Part shown: positions 46,503 through 61,500 of the stretch, one piece after another | Layout: each line of letters starts with the position of its first letter | Numbering within the stretch: position 1 is the first letter of the stretch | Assembly (NCBI RefSeq): GCF_964355755.1 | Contig: NC_092670.1 | Location: 20,149,201 to 20,213,200 of the forward strand | Direction of reading: 5' to 3' | Length of the DNA stretch: 64,000 bases | Source: Antedon mediterranea | Lineage: Eukaryota; Echinodermata; Crinoidea; Comatulida; Antedonidae | Position numbers and translations under genes: made by a program | The notes under the pieces: generated by a model | Told to the model about the DNA's origin: nothing | The model's input: the letters and a program-made list of their open reading frames with translations, nothing else | Database searches by the model: none

Positions 46503-49500
46503 ATGTCAATTTTCAAGTTTTCAATCTGGATAATTTTTACAATCCTCTTTCAAGGTAACTTTCAATTTGTGTTTTTTTGTTGGAATTTTAATGTTTTCGT
46601 TTCGAGAAACTAAAATCAATCAGTTACTATTAAGTTTATTCACTTACCAACCTTGGGTCTGAAATAAACAACACAATCAAAAAGATCTGAAACACAATCA
46701 ACTGACCATTTTGTTGTTTTGCAAATACTGAATCAATATTAGGGCCTATGCATATGATTTTAATAATTTCAAAATGACATTTGGCAAGAAGCTGTCGAAC
46801 TCGGACAAGTTCAGTTATTTTCTCCCCTCCCCCTATCCGTAGTATTTCTCGTGTGTTTCGAAGCAAGTCAAGGTCAAATACCAACAATTCAAATCGAGAA
46901 CCGAAACCACGGCGTTAAAAATTCAGCCATCCCTACAATAGTTATGCTAAATTAAATAGTTCATATAGAGACAACGTGAACGACATTTTTGTACCTTTTT
47001 ATTCGTTTTTATTGTATTTTGTATTGTAATTTAAATTGTACAGTAATTTTGTAATCTTTTGTGGTTCACCACCACCTTTATTCATTTAATGTTTCATTAC
47101 ATAATTTCTATAGGCCTAGATTTTCTACTTTCTTTTCAATATTTTCTATTTTTCCTTTTTTAATAATAATATAGTTTTTTTTATACCTAAACAAATAAAT
47201 AAATAAGACCAGTTTATTTTGTATATGCTATATTGTAAATAAACAAATGTCAGCAAAGTAATTTACTGTAGGTTGCTTACTCGATCGTTTGTAGAATAGT
47301 ATTTGAAAGGTTGCTTACTCGATCGTTTGTAGAATAGTATTTTGATAGGGTTTTCTAAAATGTGGCACGGACAAGCCAAACCAGTCGGTTGTCGGTAATC
47401 CCCGAACTGAGATACAGCCTAGAATAGTCAAAATCACGTCGACAAAAACAAAAATAATATTTTATCGATTAAATCTAACCTTTATGTATTCTAGAATCAT
47501 ACTATGTTGTTATTTTTTTTTAATTTTCCAACTAAAACAAGTAAAACAATACATTTTGTTAGGCTATGTTTTTGTAAGATGTCGGTCTGGCTTGTCCATG
47601 CCACAAATAAACAAACAACGTATTCCTTTAGGAACGGATGTCGGCGGTGAAGATTTTAAGATAGAGGCACTCGCATAGACAATAACCAATTATTCTATTA
47701 CCGGAACGGGATTATGAGAACCAGCAGAACATTTTGTCAAAACCAACTACTTGGTTTCTGCAGTATCATGTCTCCGACAACAAGCCCATGTCACAGCATC
47801 TAACTCCTAAATATTAACTTATCTTACCCTATATTAGGCCCTAAATAATAAATATCACTACGTCTACATTGCATTATCCAAAATGGGATAAAGTTTTCTA
47901 TCAGACTCGATACTGCTGTGTGTTTATTGTCACTGACATACTGCTTGTGTATCGAGTAGTTTAAGGCTGTTGGGATGGCAAGGGCGTAGGCCTAAGTGGA
48001 ATATTTAATTTAGGGTTAGGCGTGTTGTATGATATCACTCACTTTCCTGATAACAACAAATGCTCCTATATGACAACATGTTGTTGTTTGTTAATTTAAT
48101 CATTAAGGCGATAAATATTAGTTTTAATTATTCTAAAAGATCATTAATCTTTATTATGCGTGTTCTATTGTCCTTCGTGTAGTATTTCTCAATAATAACG
48201 CCTACTTATTGTTAGATTTCACGGAACATCTTTGAAAAGAAATGGTTATGTTATACTGTAATATTAAATCTAATTTTCATAAGAATAACTGGTATTTTTT
48301 TTCAAAAAAAGAACTATATTTTTCCTTTCTTCTGTGGCTTATTCACCATCCATATTTTAACATTTAAAATAATTGTGTATGAAATAACAATATTTGAATA
48401 GACAGGTTCCTATCTGACAACGAATGACGATATTGTATGCCACACTACATATTTTTCATTTTATTTGATTTGTGAAAATATTATTCTATTCATTGAAGAG
48501 AGTATAAATGTTTGTCCCATTGTTCTAGAATGATTTCACATAATTTATTTTGGTTTTATTTGTGAGAAAATGTATTTATTAGTTATTGTCGGTATACGGG
48601 CCTGTCGCACAATTCTTTTTGTGAGTGTATACATCTATTTCCACCAGGTGTTTTCTGTACGATTCTTGGTATCCTGATTTGTTGTGTATAGTTTTATTTG
48701 TTTTCTATGGATATGTTATCAGCATTTATTATGGCATTCCGATATAAAAAAAATGAATGAATGAATAATTTTGATTATATTTGTCGGTTTGCTTCACGAA
48801 GAAATCATTGTTAAAATTGATTTTTTTTAGTTTGTTATTAAGTTCTATCTTGTCAATTTTAACATCTTGTACACCAATGTAAACTAGGCCTATAACTATT
48901 CGTTTTCGTGTATAATTTAGGACTATATTGAAAAAGGATCTTTACTCACATACCAGGTTTTTAATTTAATTTTAGCAAAAGCCCAAGAAAACACCACTAC
49001 AAATGATTCGAACTTGCAGGACAACAAGGTCAATAACACATTGTCGATGACAACTATGGAATATGGTAAGCATTAAACATAACAATATTTTCACGTATAA
49101 ACTCTGAAAATAGCACATTTTTCATCCATATGTTTTCATAAGGGGTACTCACTGACTATTCAATACAATAGGCCATATTACATTCCATTTTATGATCTTA
49201 AGTGACTTATATAAAATGATTATTATCAATACGGTATATTAACAATATTGTTTATTATAAATAAAGAGGGGGCACTAAAAAGGATAGTTACTAAAGACAA
49301 CGGAACGCATTGATAATAAGGCTATACTCTTTCTACAAACAAATAGCTATTGAGTTGTTTTTTTAAAAAAAGGAGGAAAAAGAAAATGTTTGATTGTATT
49401 TATTATTTATTGATGTACATATTACAATACCGTATGTGATGTAAATGTATGAATGATCTCTTGTGCAGAGATTTTTAAGATTACTGAGAAACTTAATATT

Positions 49501-52500
49501 TATGAAAGAAAATATTTATAGATTTAAAAATCCAAAGGCAAATTACTGAAAAAAATGACAATGCTGTGGGTATCAGTGGCTGAATCTCAATGGAGATACA
49601 AAAAAAAAGCGAAAAGCTAAATCAAAACGATAAAGTAAACAGCCAGAAAAGTTAGCAGAGCTTTCGGGCAACACTAGCCCTTCATCAGTGCAAGTGATTT
49701 AAAATATATATACAAAAACTTAATAAGAATAGAAAATAAACAGCAATTTAAATTGCAAAGAAAGTGTTTTTATCAAAAGAATTATGTAAAAATTATGTTT
49801 TGAAATGGAAATTAAGGTGAGTGAACCTCACAAAAGACGAACAATAATATATAAAACAATATTGTTTGTATTAAACTACGTTTCGATCTTAGGAGTTACA
49901 ATTCAAGAGGATACTGTGACAGAAAACTATACGTTGACCTCCGAGGAAATTACTACTGGTAGGCCTAAACCTACCGAAGATATGACTACCAGTAGGCCTA
50001 TCATATCTACAACACTAAATGAATATCCAGGTACGAATGACTCACAACTCATAAGCTAGGCCTATCACAAGTGTATTTCAAAAAGTGTAAATTAATCATG
50101 AATTCAACCTTAAAATTAAACAAATCCTCTTCCCGAAAAAAAAAAATTAATTCCCCTTAAAGTGGATCCTTGACAATAAATAGGCCTATGTTTTAACATT
50201 ACAGGAAACACTGGTATTAAAGGGGAACTCCGAAGGTCTCAACAATTTCGCCATAATAGGAGTACTTAACGTTAAAATTAACGAATACTCTTCCCTGAAA
50301 AACAATTTGAATTCTTGACAAAGGAATACAAGATCTTACTCTTGCTGATGTCATGAATTTTTATTAAAACAACTGACATCCCATTGCATTTTACCTAATT
50401 CTTTCATTTTTCTTTAAATATCATTATTCTGCGTCTAGCTTTCATTCATTCATTCATCTTTTATTTCGGAAAAAAAAGTAATTCTTCATAGCTCAAGAAC
50501 AAATTAGTGTCTACATTATTATAATTCTAATGGTTATTTTGTGACGAGGGCCCATAACAAAATAGGTCGAATAAAAACAACTGCCTAGCTACCGTTACGG
50601 CCTTCTTCGGCTCTTTCACTATTCGGCCCTTTACCATTTTGCTCTTTCACCATTTTATACGGCTCTTTTACCATTACTTTTGACACTTTTACCATTAATT
50701 GTTATTGATCTGTTAATTATAAAGAGAATCAGAAGTAATTTGCAATGTTTGTTTTCAGAATGTTTCCATTTGGAAAATGCAGCCGATTACCGTGGCACGG
50801 TAAGTGTTACACAAAGTGGCAGAGCATGTCAGTACTGGACGTCACAGTCTCCTCACGAGCATGGGTATAGCGATGAAACGCATCCAAACACGGGCCTAGG
50901 AGACCACAACTATTGTCGCAACCCAGAACCGGATGAACAAACTTGGTGTTATACAACAGATCCAGACGTTAGGTGGGAGTGGTGTGATGTTGGACAACCA
51001 AATGTAAACTGTGCTAGTAAGTTGAATTTTATTTATAATTAAAGCAACCATAGTACAAGGTATTTTAAAAAAAACGTCTAGCTAATTTTACATCTTTGAC
51101 AGAATCAGAAAACAAATCAAGCGATTCTATCTGTATACAAAAGGATACTGTATCGTATTTTTTATTTAAATGTTTCTTGTAGTTCAATCTATATCATCAA
51201 TCATAGAACTACACATGCTAACAAAAACACTCAATCAGCCTAAGATTAAACTTTGTGTAGGTTATATAATTTATTTTAACATTCCTAATCCTAGTTTACA
51301 GTATACATAATTTCTTCCATTTGCATATATATATATATACTCATAACATTAATCAGATTAAAGCTCTGTCTACACTATCAAACTAGTTTGACAAAAAAAA
51401 AGTGTGATGTAAGTAAGTAATATTTATCAGTACAATTTATAAAACAGCATAAAATATGAATAAAAATAACTAGAATAATACAACAAATATTTGGAAACAT
51501 GGAAAGCAGGGGATTACCCTTTAAGCTCAAAGGCTTGTTTCCATAGGGATCCCCAAAGATGTGCCTCCGACTTTAAACTTGCTGGCTATCTAAATATTAT
51601 AAATAGAGTGAATCAACTGCAACTCAATCATATTTTTAATTTAATGCACAATTTCTCCCCTGTGTATATGCGTGAAAACTTTTTGAAAGTTTCAGAAAGA
51701 CATCACCATAATACAAGGGGCAGCATACACGATTTTGTAAACATTTATAAAAAATCCAGTTGCATTGCTTCTACTTTTTTTTATAATAAAATAATTCTCT
51801 GGAATAGTTTGCCTCCGAATATCAAAGAAATTAATTTAAAGTCCACCTTCAAGCTTCATATAAAGAAAATCCTCAAAGAGCGAATTGACTAATTTAGCCT
51901 TTTCTCACTTCCTGCCGTCTGCTGATTAATTGTTTATTTTTCCTTTGTTTTTTCTTTCGGGACCCCTCAGGATACAAACCTCCGGGTTTAGAGGGTTATC
52001 CTTTGCTCCTACTCGTTGTATGTTGTTGTCTTTGTTCTGATTTTGTTGTTTGTTAAGTCTGCGACTTTTGATGTATATATATATATATATATTTCTGTAC
52101 CTCTGTTATTTTTATATGAGCAAGAAATAAAAACAAACAAACAAACCTAAATATGGTAGTGATATGCTTAAATATGGTAGTGATATGCTTAAATATGGTA
52201 GTGATATGACATCATTATGTCTGTATATGGGAACATCACAATTTTGTGTTACATCAAGTTTGATAGTGTAGACAGAGCTTTAGTATCACTAATCTATATT
52301 CTTTCAGGCTGTAGTGAGACGTTTAATGGAACTGAGGGCCGAATTACGTCCCCCTCTTATCCAGCAAATTACGAAAACGACCAACAATGTGAATGGACAA
52401 TACATGTAAGTTTATAAATATGATAACAAATGGTCGTCTGGTTTTGTCACCTTTTTATATATTTTGAATATTGAATTTTTATTTAATATTGTTAAGAGCC

Positions 52501-55500
52501 TGTATTAAAAGGTTACACGCAATCTGGCCATTGGCCATAAGTTGTAAACTCTGTCTACACTATCAAATTAGTTTTGTTTTTTTGGTGTCACAAAAGTGAC
52601 AAAGGTTATGTAGTGGCTTAACGTTGCTATATTGGTAATTGCTAATAGATGCAGATTAAAAATGTTACTAATTCTGTCATTATTTTGACCAATAGGTGCC
52701 AGATGCGTATGTTGTACAGATAGCCTTTGTATTTTTTGACGTTGAGTTTCACGCGCGTTGTACATATGACTATCTTGATGTTTATACAGAGGGGATTAAC
52801 GACGAACAATACGATTATAGGTAAATAACATGAATCATATTACATTTCTACAAATTGTCATTTATTAGTGCTTATTACTGCCTAGTGTGGGTTCCAGACG
52901 GAGTTTTGACTTAATATTAGTAAAAAGATAAATATTTTGGCACATATGGCGTTTTATACGTGTACTACTTTTCAGGAAAAAAAATCGAAGCGTTGACTGA
53001 TAAACTAAGACAATAATACAGACTTGGGGCAAGTGTAATTACTGCTGTAAAAATATAGTTACTGAACTTTCGATATTTTAAATTGAATACTGTTCGATGG
53101 ATTTGAATAACTATGCTGGTATCATGAGCTATTTATTATATAGATTTAACAGTTAATTAAAACTATGAAACCTAGATATATACTGCAGCATTAAAAAAAT
53201 GTGTATACGTATAAACTCTCTCATATTTTTTTTAATAATAAAAAATCAATTCGTATAATTTTATCGATTAATATAGTCATAATCAGTTTTTTTTCTCAAC
53301 TTACAGGTTCTGTGGTACTACTGCCTCGCCAGTAATTTCAGAAGGGTCTACACTTGTATTAATTTTTACATCTGACAATATTTACAATAACAAAGGTTTC
53401 GATATTAGATGGAAAGCTATCAAATTGGGTAATTTTGTTTTATTCATCTATTTAAAATAATACTACAGCGGTGGATTATTATTATAAATAAAGTCTCATA
53501 TGAGGCTTAGGGAGGGGAGTTGAAAGAGGCGTGAGTTACAACCACCCTGACACTAGGTCAGGATTGAATCTCGGATGGAAGGCAAGCATATTAACCACCA
53601 CCGCTCCATGAATTGAATTTGTAGGCCTACTTTCCAAATAGACATTTATCGCCTATGTTTTCCAAGTAAAGATGTCTTACTTATGGAGGCCTACAGTAGA
53701 CACATACTATATATGGGGACCCTTTGCAGTAAAAAGAATGAATGACGATAAATATTTTTTTAACACTACAGGGAACACCCTTATTAAAGAAGTACTCCGA
53801 TGGTCCCAAAAAGTTCCTTTTTTAATAGAAGTGCTAACTGTATATCGTTAAATTCAGCAATACACTTTTAGACTTCGTCTATTTCTGTCTACACTATCAA
53901 ACTTTAATGTGTCAAAAAATGTGATATTATATGGACACGATGATGCTGCGACAGAGCTTTAGGAACAGTAAAATCGTATTTTATAACCACACGCGTCGTC
54001 CACGAATCTTCGTCACCCACTGGTGAAATCATACCTACCTATTATATTTCATTACCAGCATCGATTTTTTTAATGGGAAGCATAGGTATATTTTGACGAC
54101 TCTTTAGATGAATATCAATATCTAATACTGTATACAGTCAAATGCATACATAATTGTAAAGTAGTCTCTGATTATTATTATTAACGATATAATTAAAACA
54201 CCACGTGTAATGGCAATTACACACACAACAAAGCGATATAACCATTAGTTAAGTGTTCTCTAAATTATGCCTGCGATTGTGTAGTGATTATTTTGTAACA
54301 GTCAAATAGTGACACACAATTGTTAAGTAAACTATAATTATAATTAACAACGAAGAGCAACGAAATGTCTGAAATTACAGACACAGTGTAAACGTTACGT
54401 ACACAATTGCCTAATAATTGCCTAAGTACAATTTGTTTCTATTTGCACGGACGGGTTTGCGCGTTTGCTCTTTCATCGTGCAAATAGCCGTCATATGCGT
54501 AACTGCTTAGTTAGAAATAGTGCAATTATCCCTATTTTCTTTATCACTTAACTTTCTTCTTTAGGACTACTTTCCAAGTTCAAGCCAACGAAACAAAGTA
54601 GTGCTTATGCTGATGCACATCCGTATGGCTCAGAGTTGGCTGTTGATGGACATTATAGCTCGAGATTTGAAGACGGTTTCTGTTGTCACACAGGCAAGAT
54701 AGTCTTTAGCAGCATCAATTTTCATATAAAAACATGAATATTTAAATCTAGGCAGGGCCGTAGTCAGCCTGAGGCAGATGAGGCGCTTGTCTTGTCTAAA
54801 ATTTTTGAATGTTCACCACCCACCCCAATTCCCCAGCACAGATCGTCATATTTTCTATAGGCCTAAACAATATTTAAAGCACCATTTTCTCGTCTGTTTT
54901 TAACCTCTCGCTACGGCCTTGTCTAGGCCCTACAAACAATAACTGTTGGTGAGATATTGGCAATGAATAATTAGCATTATTCATGATATACAGTATTGTA
55001 TATATAATGATAATACTGGTTTGAACATTTTTCCCTAAGGTGGAAATGCTTATCTCATTATGTTCAATTTTACTGCTAAAGGTATAGACCTACATTTTGT
55101 GATCGATTGATTAATATTGCTGAAGAAGAAAACATAATTTGATCCGACAAAAGTAGTGTTTTTCACCAAATACATTTTAGTATAATCACTAATAAAGTAC
55201 ATTATTTTATATATAGATAAAGATTTTGAACCATGGTGGAGAGTTGATTTGGAGAAAGCATTCGCCATCCGATTTGTAGATATTATCAATCGCAATTCCC
55301 ACAGTAAGAATTTATACAATATTATCTATACATTAAAATGATATTAATTTACCAATTTGTGACAATAAATTTGAACTGGTGCTTCCATATAATTGGTGAA
55401 AAAATTTAACGTTAAATATCAAATTAATAACTTAGATTAAAGATTCATTGTTGTAACTAGGCCTACCATACACCCATTTCCTCCTGCATCACATATGAAG

Positions 55501-58500
55501 TCTTTGTTGAGTTTCGTTTAACGACTTTTTTTGTGCTTTTAGCTGATCGTCTAGTTAATACTGAGGTCCATGTCGGTATGAATCCAAATCCCTTCAACGT
55601 GAATCCACAATGCGGCGCGGCATTTACGAACGCCGTGGCGGCAAACATGTTCATCAGAGTAGAGTGCGGTGAATTATTACACGGCCGTTATGTGTCCATT
55701 TATATTCCTGGCGTATCTCAATATCTAACGTTATGCGAGGTGCAAGTATACGGCTTAGGTACGTAGCTCTCTTTTTGGTTTAAAGTACAACTTTGTAATA
55801 AAGCGGAAATGGTGTTTGATGATTTAGGCAATATTGATGACGTAAATAAAGAAGTGAATTCCAATGCGCATTTAATGTAGGCCTATACTGTAATTAACAA
55901 AACGGATACAGTTAATATTAATAATTTAATATCTAGAACAATATTAAATGAATATAGTATGAATTTTATTAATGGTATAATGCTTAACGACCAGGTGCGG
56001 GCAAAACATTTCTATTGATCATATATTCCAATAATCACCAGACATGTTATTACATTAGGTTAAACTAACTAACTACTGAAAAAATGTCTTCCTGGTTTTT
56101 ATAGCAGAATTTTGATAATATAATGTTGTATTTGACCATTTTAAGGGAAATTTTTCGTCTTGATTTCTATTACAAATTTTCGATTTATGTACAATTAACC
56201 AGATATAAATTTAAAATAGTGTGTAAATTTAAAGATAATACGCATTGCATAAGATGCTTGGTTCCCACTCGGAGGCCACGCAACTGACGTAAGCGCACAG
56301 CAATTAATTTGACCAATCACGACGCGATGGATCATCCGAACTGTCGCTTGTGATTTGTCAACTCACTTGCGTTGTACCTACGTCGTTGGGCTACGTCCAA
56401 AAATTGGAACAAGGCATTTATGAAGAATTTTCATTGTCAGATACTTGTCTGGTAGGCCTAATACTTGGCTGATTAAAGGAAAAAATGATGGTCTTTTCAC
56501 CACTTTTCTTTCTGTTATTATTCAAGATTGATATGCATTTTAATAATTAGATATTGACAATTTGCCAAGTGGAATTGAGGTTGAGGATAATGAATGCAGT
56601 TTCTCACCAGGACCTTGTGATGATCCATCAATTAATTGCACGATTCTTAACGCTGATTGGCCATCGTGTCGTGAGTATATATTTCAGTTAATTTCTTATT
56701 GACTTGTGCAAGTTAAATTGTATTAAATTTAAATCCTCATCTATTTCTATTTTACATATTTCATTTATGATTTAAATTATGCGTGTCATGGCCTACTTTT
56801 TTTAGTGAGACATCGCCATATAATTTAATTATGTTGTTTTTGCTCCACTAAAAATTCAATACATTAAATTAAAGCCTAGCTACTGCATGACGCAAGCAAG
56901 TTTATAACCAACATGTCAATAAAACAAATGCTGGTCACTGTAATTGTATAAAATTTCCCCAATGTTTTCTTATGTTCTTTCTTCTGTTTTTTTAGGGTAT
57001 GTATATTAGTTAACTTTTAATTGTTTTCTTCTAGTTTGTATTATCCTTCACGTGTTCACACACTGAATACACACAACATACACCCATACACACACACACG
57101 CACACATTAAATTACACACAACATACACCCATATACACACACACGCACACATTAAATTTGACCTTTTATTTCCATTCTATATCCGACTTCTGAAATAAAT
57201 AATAAAATAATATTGCAGTATCCATATCAGTCTATCTTGTAACCCTGGGTTATTATTCTTTGATTGTTTTTAGGGTGGGTTACTATTAGAAGGGGTTACT
57301 GTAGTGGGTTACTATTACTAATCTTAAATTAGGCACCTGAAAATAGTAACCCACTCCAACTTTTCCGGTCAGCAACTCATAGTAAAATAATAAAACAGTA
57401 CAAATAACTAAATTTGTTTGAACTCTAACTTTATTTTATAATCTTAAAAACACTAAATCCTCCCCACTCCCGAGATCAACATGCATTATCTCCTTTTTTT
57501 TTTCAAAATACGGCTGCATCATAAACGACCAGTCTTCATAAATGTCGTTTTGTCAATAGTTTTTGTGACCCTAATATTAACCCCTATGGGTTACTATTAG
57601 ATTAGTGGGTTATTATTATAGATTAACTTATAAGGGGGTTACTATTAGAGTGTGGGTTACTATTAGAAGATTTACGATATAGTAACTTTTTGGTTATATA
57701 TATTGTACAGTTTAAGTATTATGTATTTCCATACAGATTTAATTAATTAATTAGTTTACATATTGTTTTGATGTTATGTATTAGTTAAAACTTTGTGGCT
57801 TATGTTATTTGTAATTTTGTCTGTAAATTAGATGCACCATTAACTGATAAATGTGTGCCACCGATATAAAGGTCATTCCTATGAATAAATAAAAATTAAT
57901 AAAACTCATGAAATTTATCTCTTGAAATTAACACAGTTTGTGGTGTGATATGATATGAATAACTATTAAATAACAATAATCCGTCTATTTTATTATTGTT
58001 ATTTAGTTCATAGTGTGAGAGGTTTTTGAAATTGCTTTTTAACAACTAGGCCTATAATTTCTTGTTCAATTAAATACATATTCGATATTTTATTGTCCAT
58101 AATGTTTATATTTATTTTGAATTTTTCAATTTTATAGCTATTTGTTGCCATAAAGAAATATTGATTTTTAGGCATTTTGACACTCACGTCTCTATAATAC
58201 CGTAAAGAAATTGATACTGTTTTTTTCTTACTGTTAAGCTAATCTATTCTATGTTATTAGAGTGTGACGAAACTATGTTCAAATGCAATAATGGTCGCTG
58301 TGTTCCAATGATGTACCGATGCAATATGTACGACAATTGTGGCGACTCAACTGATGAATATTCATGCGGTAAATTTGTTATTTTATTTTGATAATTGTAA
58401 TGTTTATTATTTTTCATTAGGTTATAAATATGAATTACAATATTATAACTATTGATAGTAATCACCTTAAATGTTTAATAATTGCTGTAATTATGAATAT

Positions 58501-61500
58501 TGTAGTATGGATCTACTCTATCAAAAATGTATTAAAATGATGTAAATTGTATATTTTCCGTCCAGCACTGCAGACGCCAATATGATCGATAGATAATTAA
58601 TATTTAAATATAATACAAGAATATAACAAATTACAATAACAATCATAACATACATAAATTATTTATTTGTCCAAAAAACATAACAAAATTCAATCAAATA
58701 ATAAAAAATGGCTTGTTACGAAAAGTAGAGAGGGCCAATATAAATACAATTAAATTTATCACAAGGGATGATTAGCTGGGAATCACGCGAATCGTAAGCG
58801 TCAGCTTATACGCATACGTATAGAGGGATTTGGAAGATTAAAAAACATGCGTATAAGTTGACGCTTTTGATTCGCGCGAACAAATTCGGCTAGAAATAAT
58901 GTAGGTGCAGTATTAGCCATATAATGTAGAGCGGTTACTTGTTAAAAGGTTAGTGGTACTGTAATTACCGAATTTCCTTCAGTTATACGACACTGAAACA
59001 AAATCAATACCAGTATTCATCCTTAAAAGTGTATTGTCCCCCTGAAAAAAATAATTTCTTCAAAAAAATGTTGTTGAATATTCTATTTTAATGTAACTTA
59101 ATAGTTATCCATTTTGATCAAAAATTGGATCGAAAAAAAATGTATTTACCTGAAAAAAATGTAATTTAAAGCAAAAAAATTGTGAAATTTGGTTGAATTT
59201 AAAGATGTATTGTTGTCCCCCTGAAAAAAAAATTGTTACAATTTTTGTTGTTGAATATACCATTTTAATTAATCTTTATTTTTCATGTTTTTGGGGGACA
59301 ATACATCTTTAACCATTTATTTGTCATTTTATAAGTGAAAAATTTTTTTTCCGTTTTTTAGTTGCGAGGAAGCGACTCTATAGTTCACTATGTCGGTCGG
59401 TCGGTCTGTCGGTCTGTCGGTCTGTCTGTCGGTCCGGTATCACTATGCGTTTTATCGCTTTCTGAACTTATCTTGATATCAGTTTAATCTAGCTAAGTCA
59501 ATTTTTCACAGTATATTCCTTATGGCCATGAATCGATGTGGTTATGTTTTCACGGTGCGCAATAAAAAATTACGCGGTCTACGCACGATTTAACGAAATC
59601 ACGTTTGTAATCATATCTTCACAACCATGAATCACAATTAAATAAAATTTGGTACTCATAAATTTCAGGGCATAAATCATCATATGGCAATACAATTACG
59701 TGCGTAGCGCATGTAACGCATGCGTACTCGCGCTTAAAATTTTCACAATTTATTTTCGATGAAATAAGAGTACGTTTCAGGCAATTTTAAGCGTTTACAA
59801 AATTGCCATGAGTCACAAAGCCACAAAGTTACGTGCGCACGCGCATTTAAAATTTTAAAATGCGCAAAATTCATTTTTAATCAACTTTCTACGCGTTTCT
59901 TGTCATTTTGAGCATGTTTTTGCAGCCTTTTCTAATAATTTTACCATCTTTTAAACAATTTTGACTTAAAATTACGTCATACGAGCACGTCGAATTGGAT
60001 AATTTGCGCACGTTTTTGATGAAAAAGTTTAAAAATTCGTCAAAATTATGCTTTTTTAGTCGCGTGGACGCGACTATAGTTCACTATGTCGGTCGGTCTG
60101 TCTGTCGGTCTGTCTGTCTGTCGGTCTGTCTGTCGGTCCGGTATCATTGTTTTCTATGGAAGTGATTACCTTTACAAACTACAAAATAACATATTCAAAG
60201 TCTGATTTAATTAATCTTCATTTTTCATGTTTTTGGGGGACAATACATCTTTAAGATATATGTCTAAAGTGTGACCATGTACCCAATCATGGTGGTGATG
60301 TGTCCAAATATGGTAGTGATATGACGTGTCCATATATGGGCACATCACATTTTTTTGTCACATAAAGTTTGATAGTGTAGACAGCAAGTCAAGAAGATAT
60401 GCTCATAATGTAGGCCTTATTTCAGAGTGTGAAATGGACTCATCCGTCTGTTTAGAATCAAATGGCACAAGATGTATTGTATCACGGTTTGTCTGTGATG
60501 GATTCGATAATTGTGAAGATTCCTCTGACGAGCATTCCTGTAGTAAGTCTTTTCAACCAGGGCACATCTACTCTTGAACCTGATGTTTCCTCAAAGTATA
60601 AATTAACAGTAGGCCTAAAACGTAGCATGACGCATGAACTCATTTGAACCGTGTGCTAATTGATCGTGTGATGGTTCTTCTTCTTAGTAAAGTAGGCCTA
60701 CGATGTCTACAGTTTGAAAACTCTTCCGTTAAAGATCTGATGTCCACCTGAAAAGATAATTCTTAACTAATGTTGCTGAATATGCTATTTTATTGTCACA
60801 TAATAGTTGGATCGACAAAAAATGTATTTACCTAAAAATTTGTAATTTAAACAAAAAGTAGTCTGCCAGCAATGGTATTTTGTCATTTTATAAGTGAAAA
60901 CATAATTTGTTCTGTTTTTTCCTACGGAAGTGATTAACCGTATTAAAACTACAAAATAATATAGTCAAAATCTGATTTTATTAACCTTTATTTGTCATGT
61001 TTTTGGGGGACAATACATCAAGTGTTAATATTGATTTAATCCTACTTTCATAGTAATATTATTCATTAATAATATTCCAATTATTGTATAGCTTGTGGCA
61101 AAGACGATTTTGTGTGTAGCGATGGAAGATGTTTAGCCTCCAGTAAAGTTTGTAATAATTTACCAGAATGTCAAGACGAAGAAGATGAAGGAAATTGTGG
61201 TAACAATTATTCTTTGTTTCTATTATTAGAATTTCGTTACTTCATCATAAACACGTCAACAAAACACAAGCCTACCGACATCATAGTGACAACAACAAAA
61301 TAAATGGTTAAGATCTTTTTGAAATAACCATAATGATGAATATTGTAGATGATTAATATGATAACAAAAGGCCAACTCAAACAGCATCGTACGACGAGGC
61401 CCGACGAAACGGCTTTGACTCGTCGGTGCTGTCTGAGTTGAATCCCGACGAGACGAGTAGTCTTGAGATAGCGTCGGGCGTAGTTTTTAGGTATTCGGGA

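Larger units (their letters stand above)
59023..60254. mobile_element. TTAA MITE family B carrying two nested insertions
   Basis: Outer copy: TTAAAAGTGTATTGTCCCCC at 59023 and GGGACAATACATCTTTAA at 60237-60254. A second, shortened family B copy occupies 59203-59308 at an internal TTAA. A third element with direct terminal repeats occupies about 59355-60146. Removing both restores the usual order of the outer element. Confidence 0.85.

Noticed and set aside
51491-51892. 133-codon frame as a host gene or mosaic exon
   Set aside because: It matches LINE reverse transcriptase C-terminal wording, ends in an AAAC tail, and interrupts a MITE.
57245-57675. Interstitial telomere-like GGGTTA repeats
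   Set aside because: The repeated word is GGGTTACTATTAG, not tandem TTAGGG, and occurs in both orientations.
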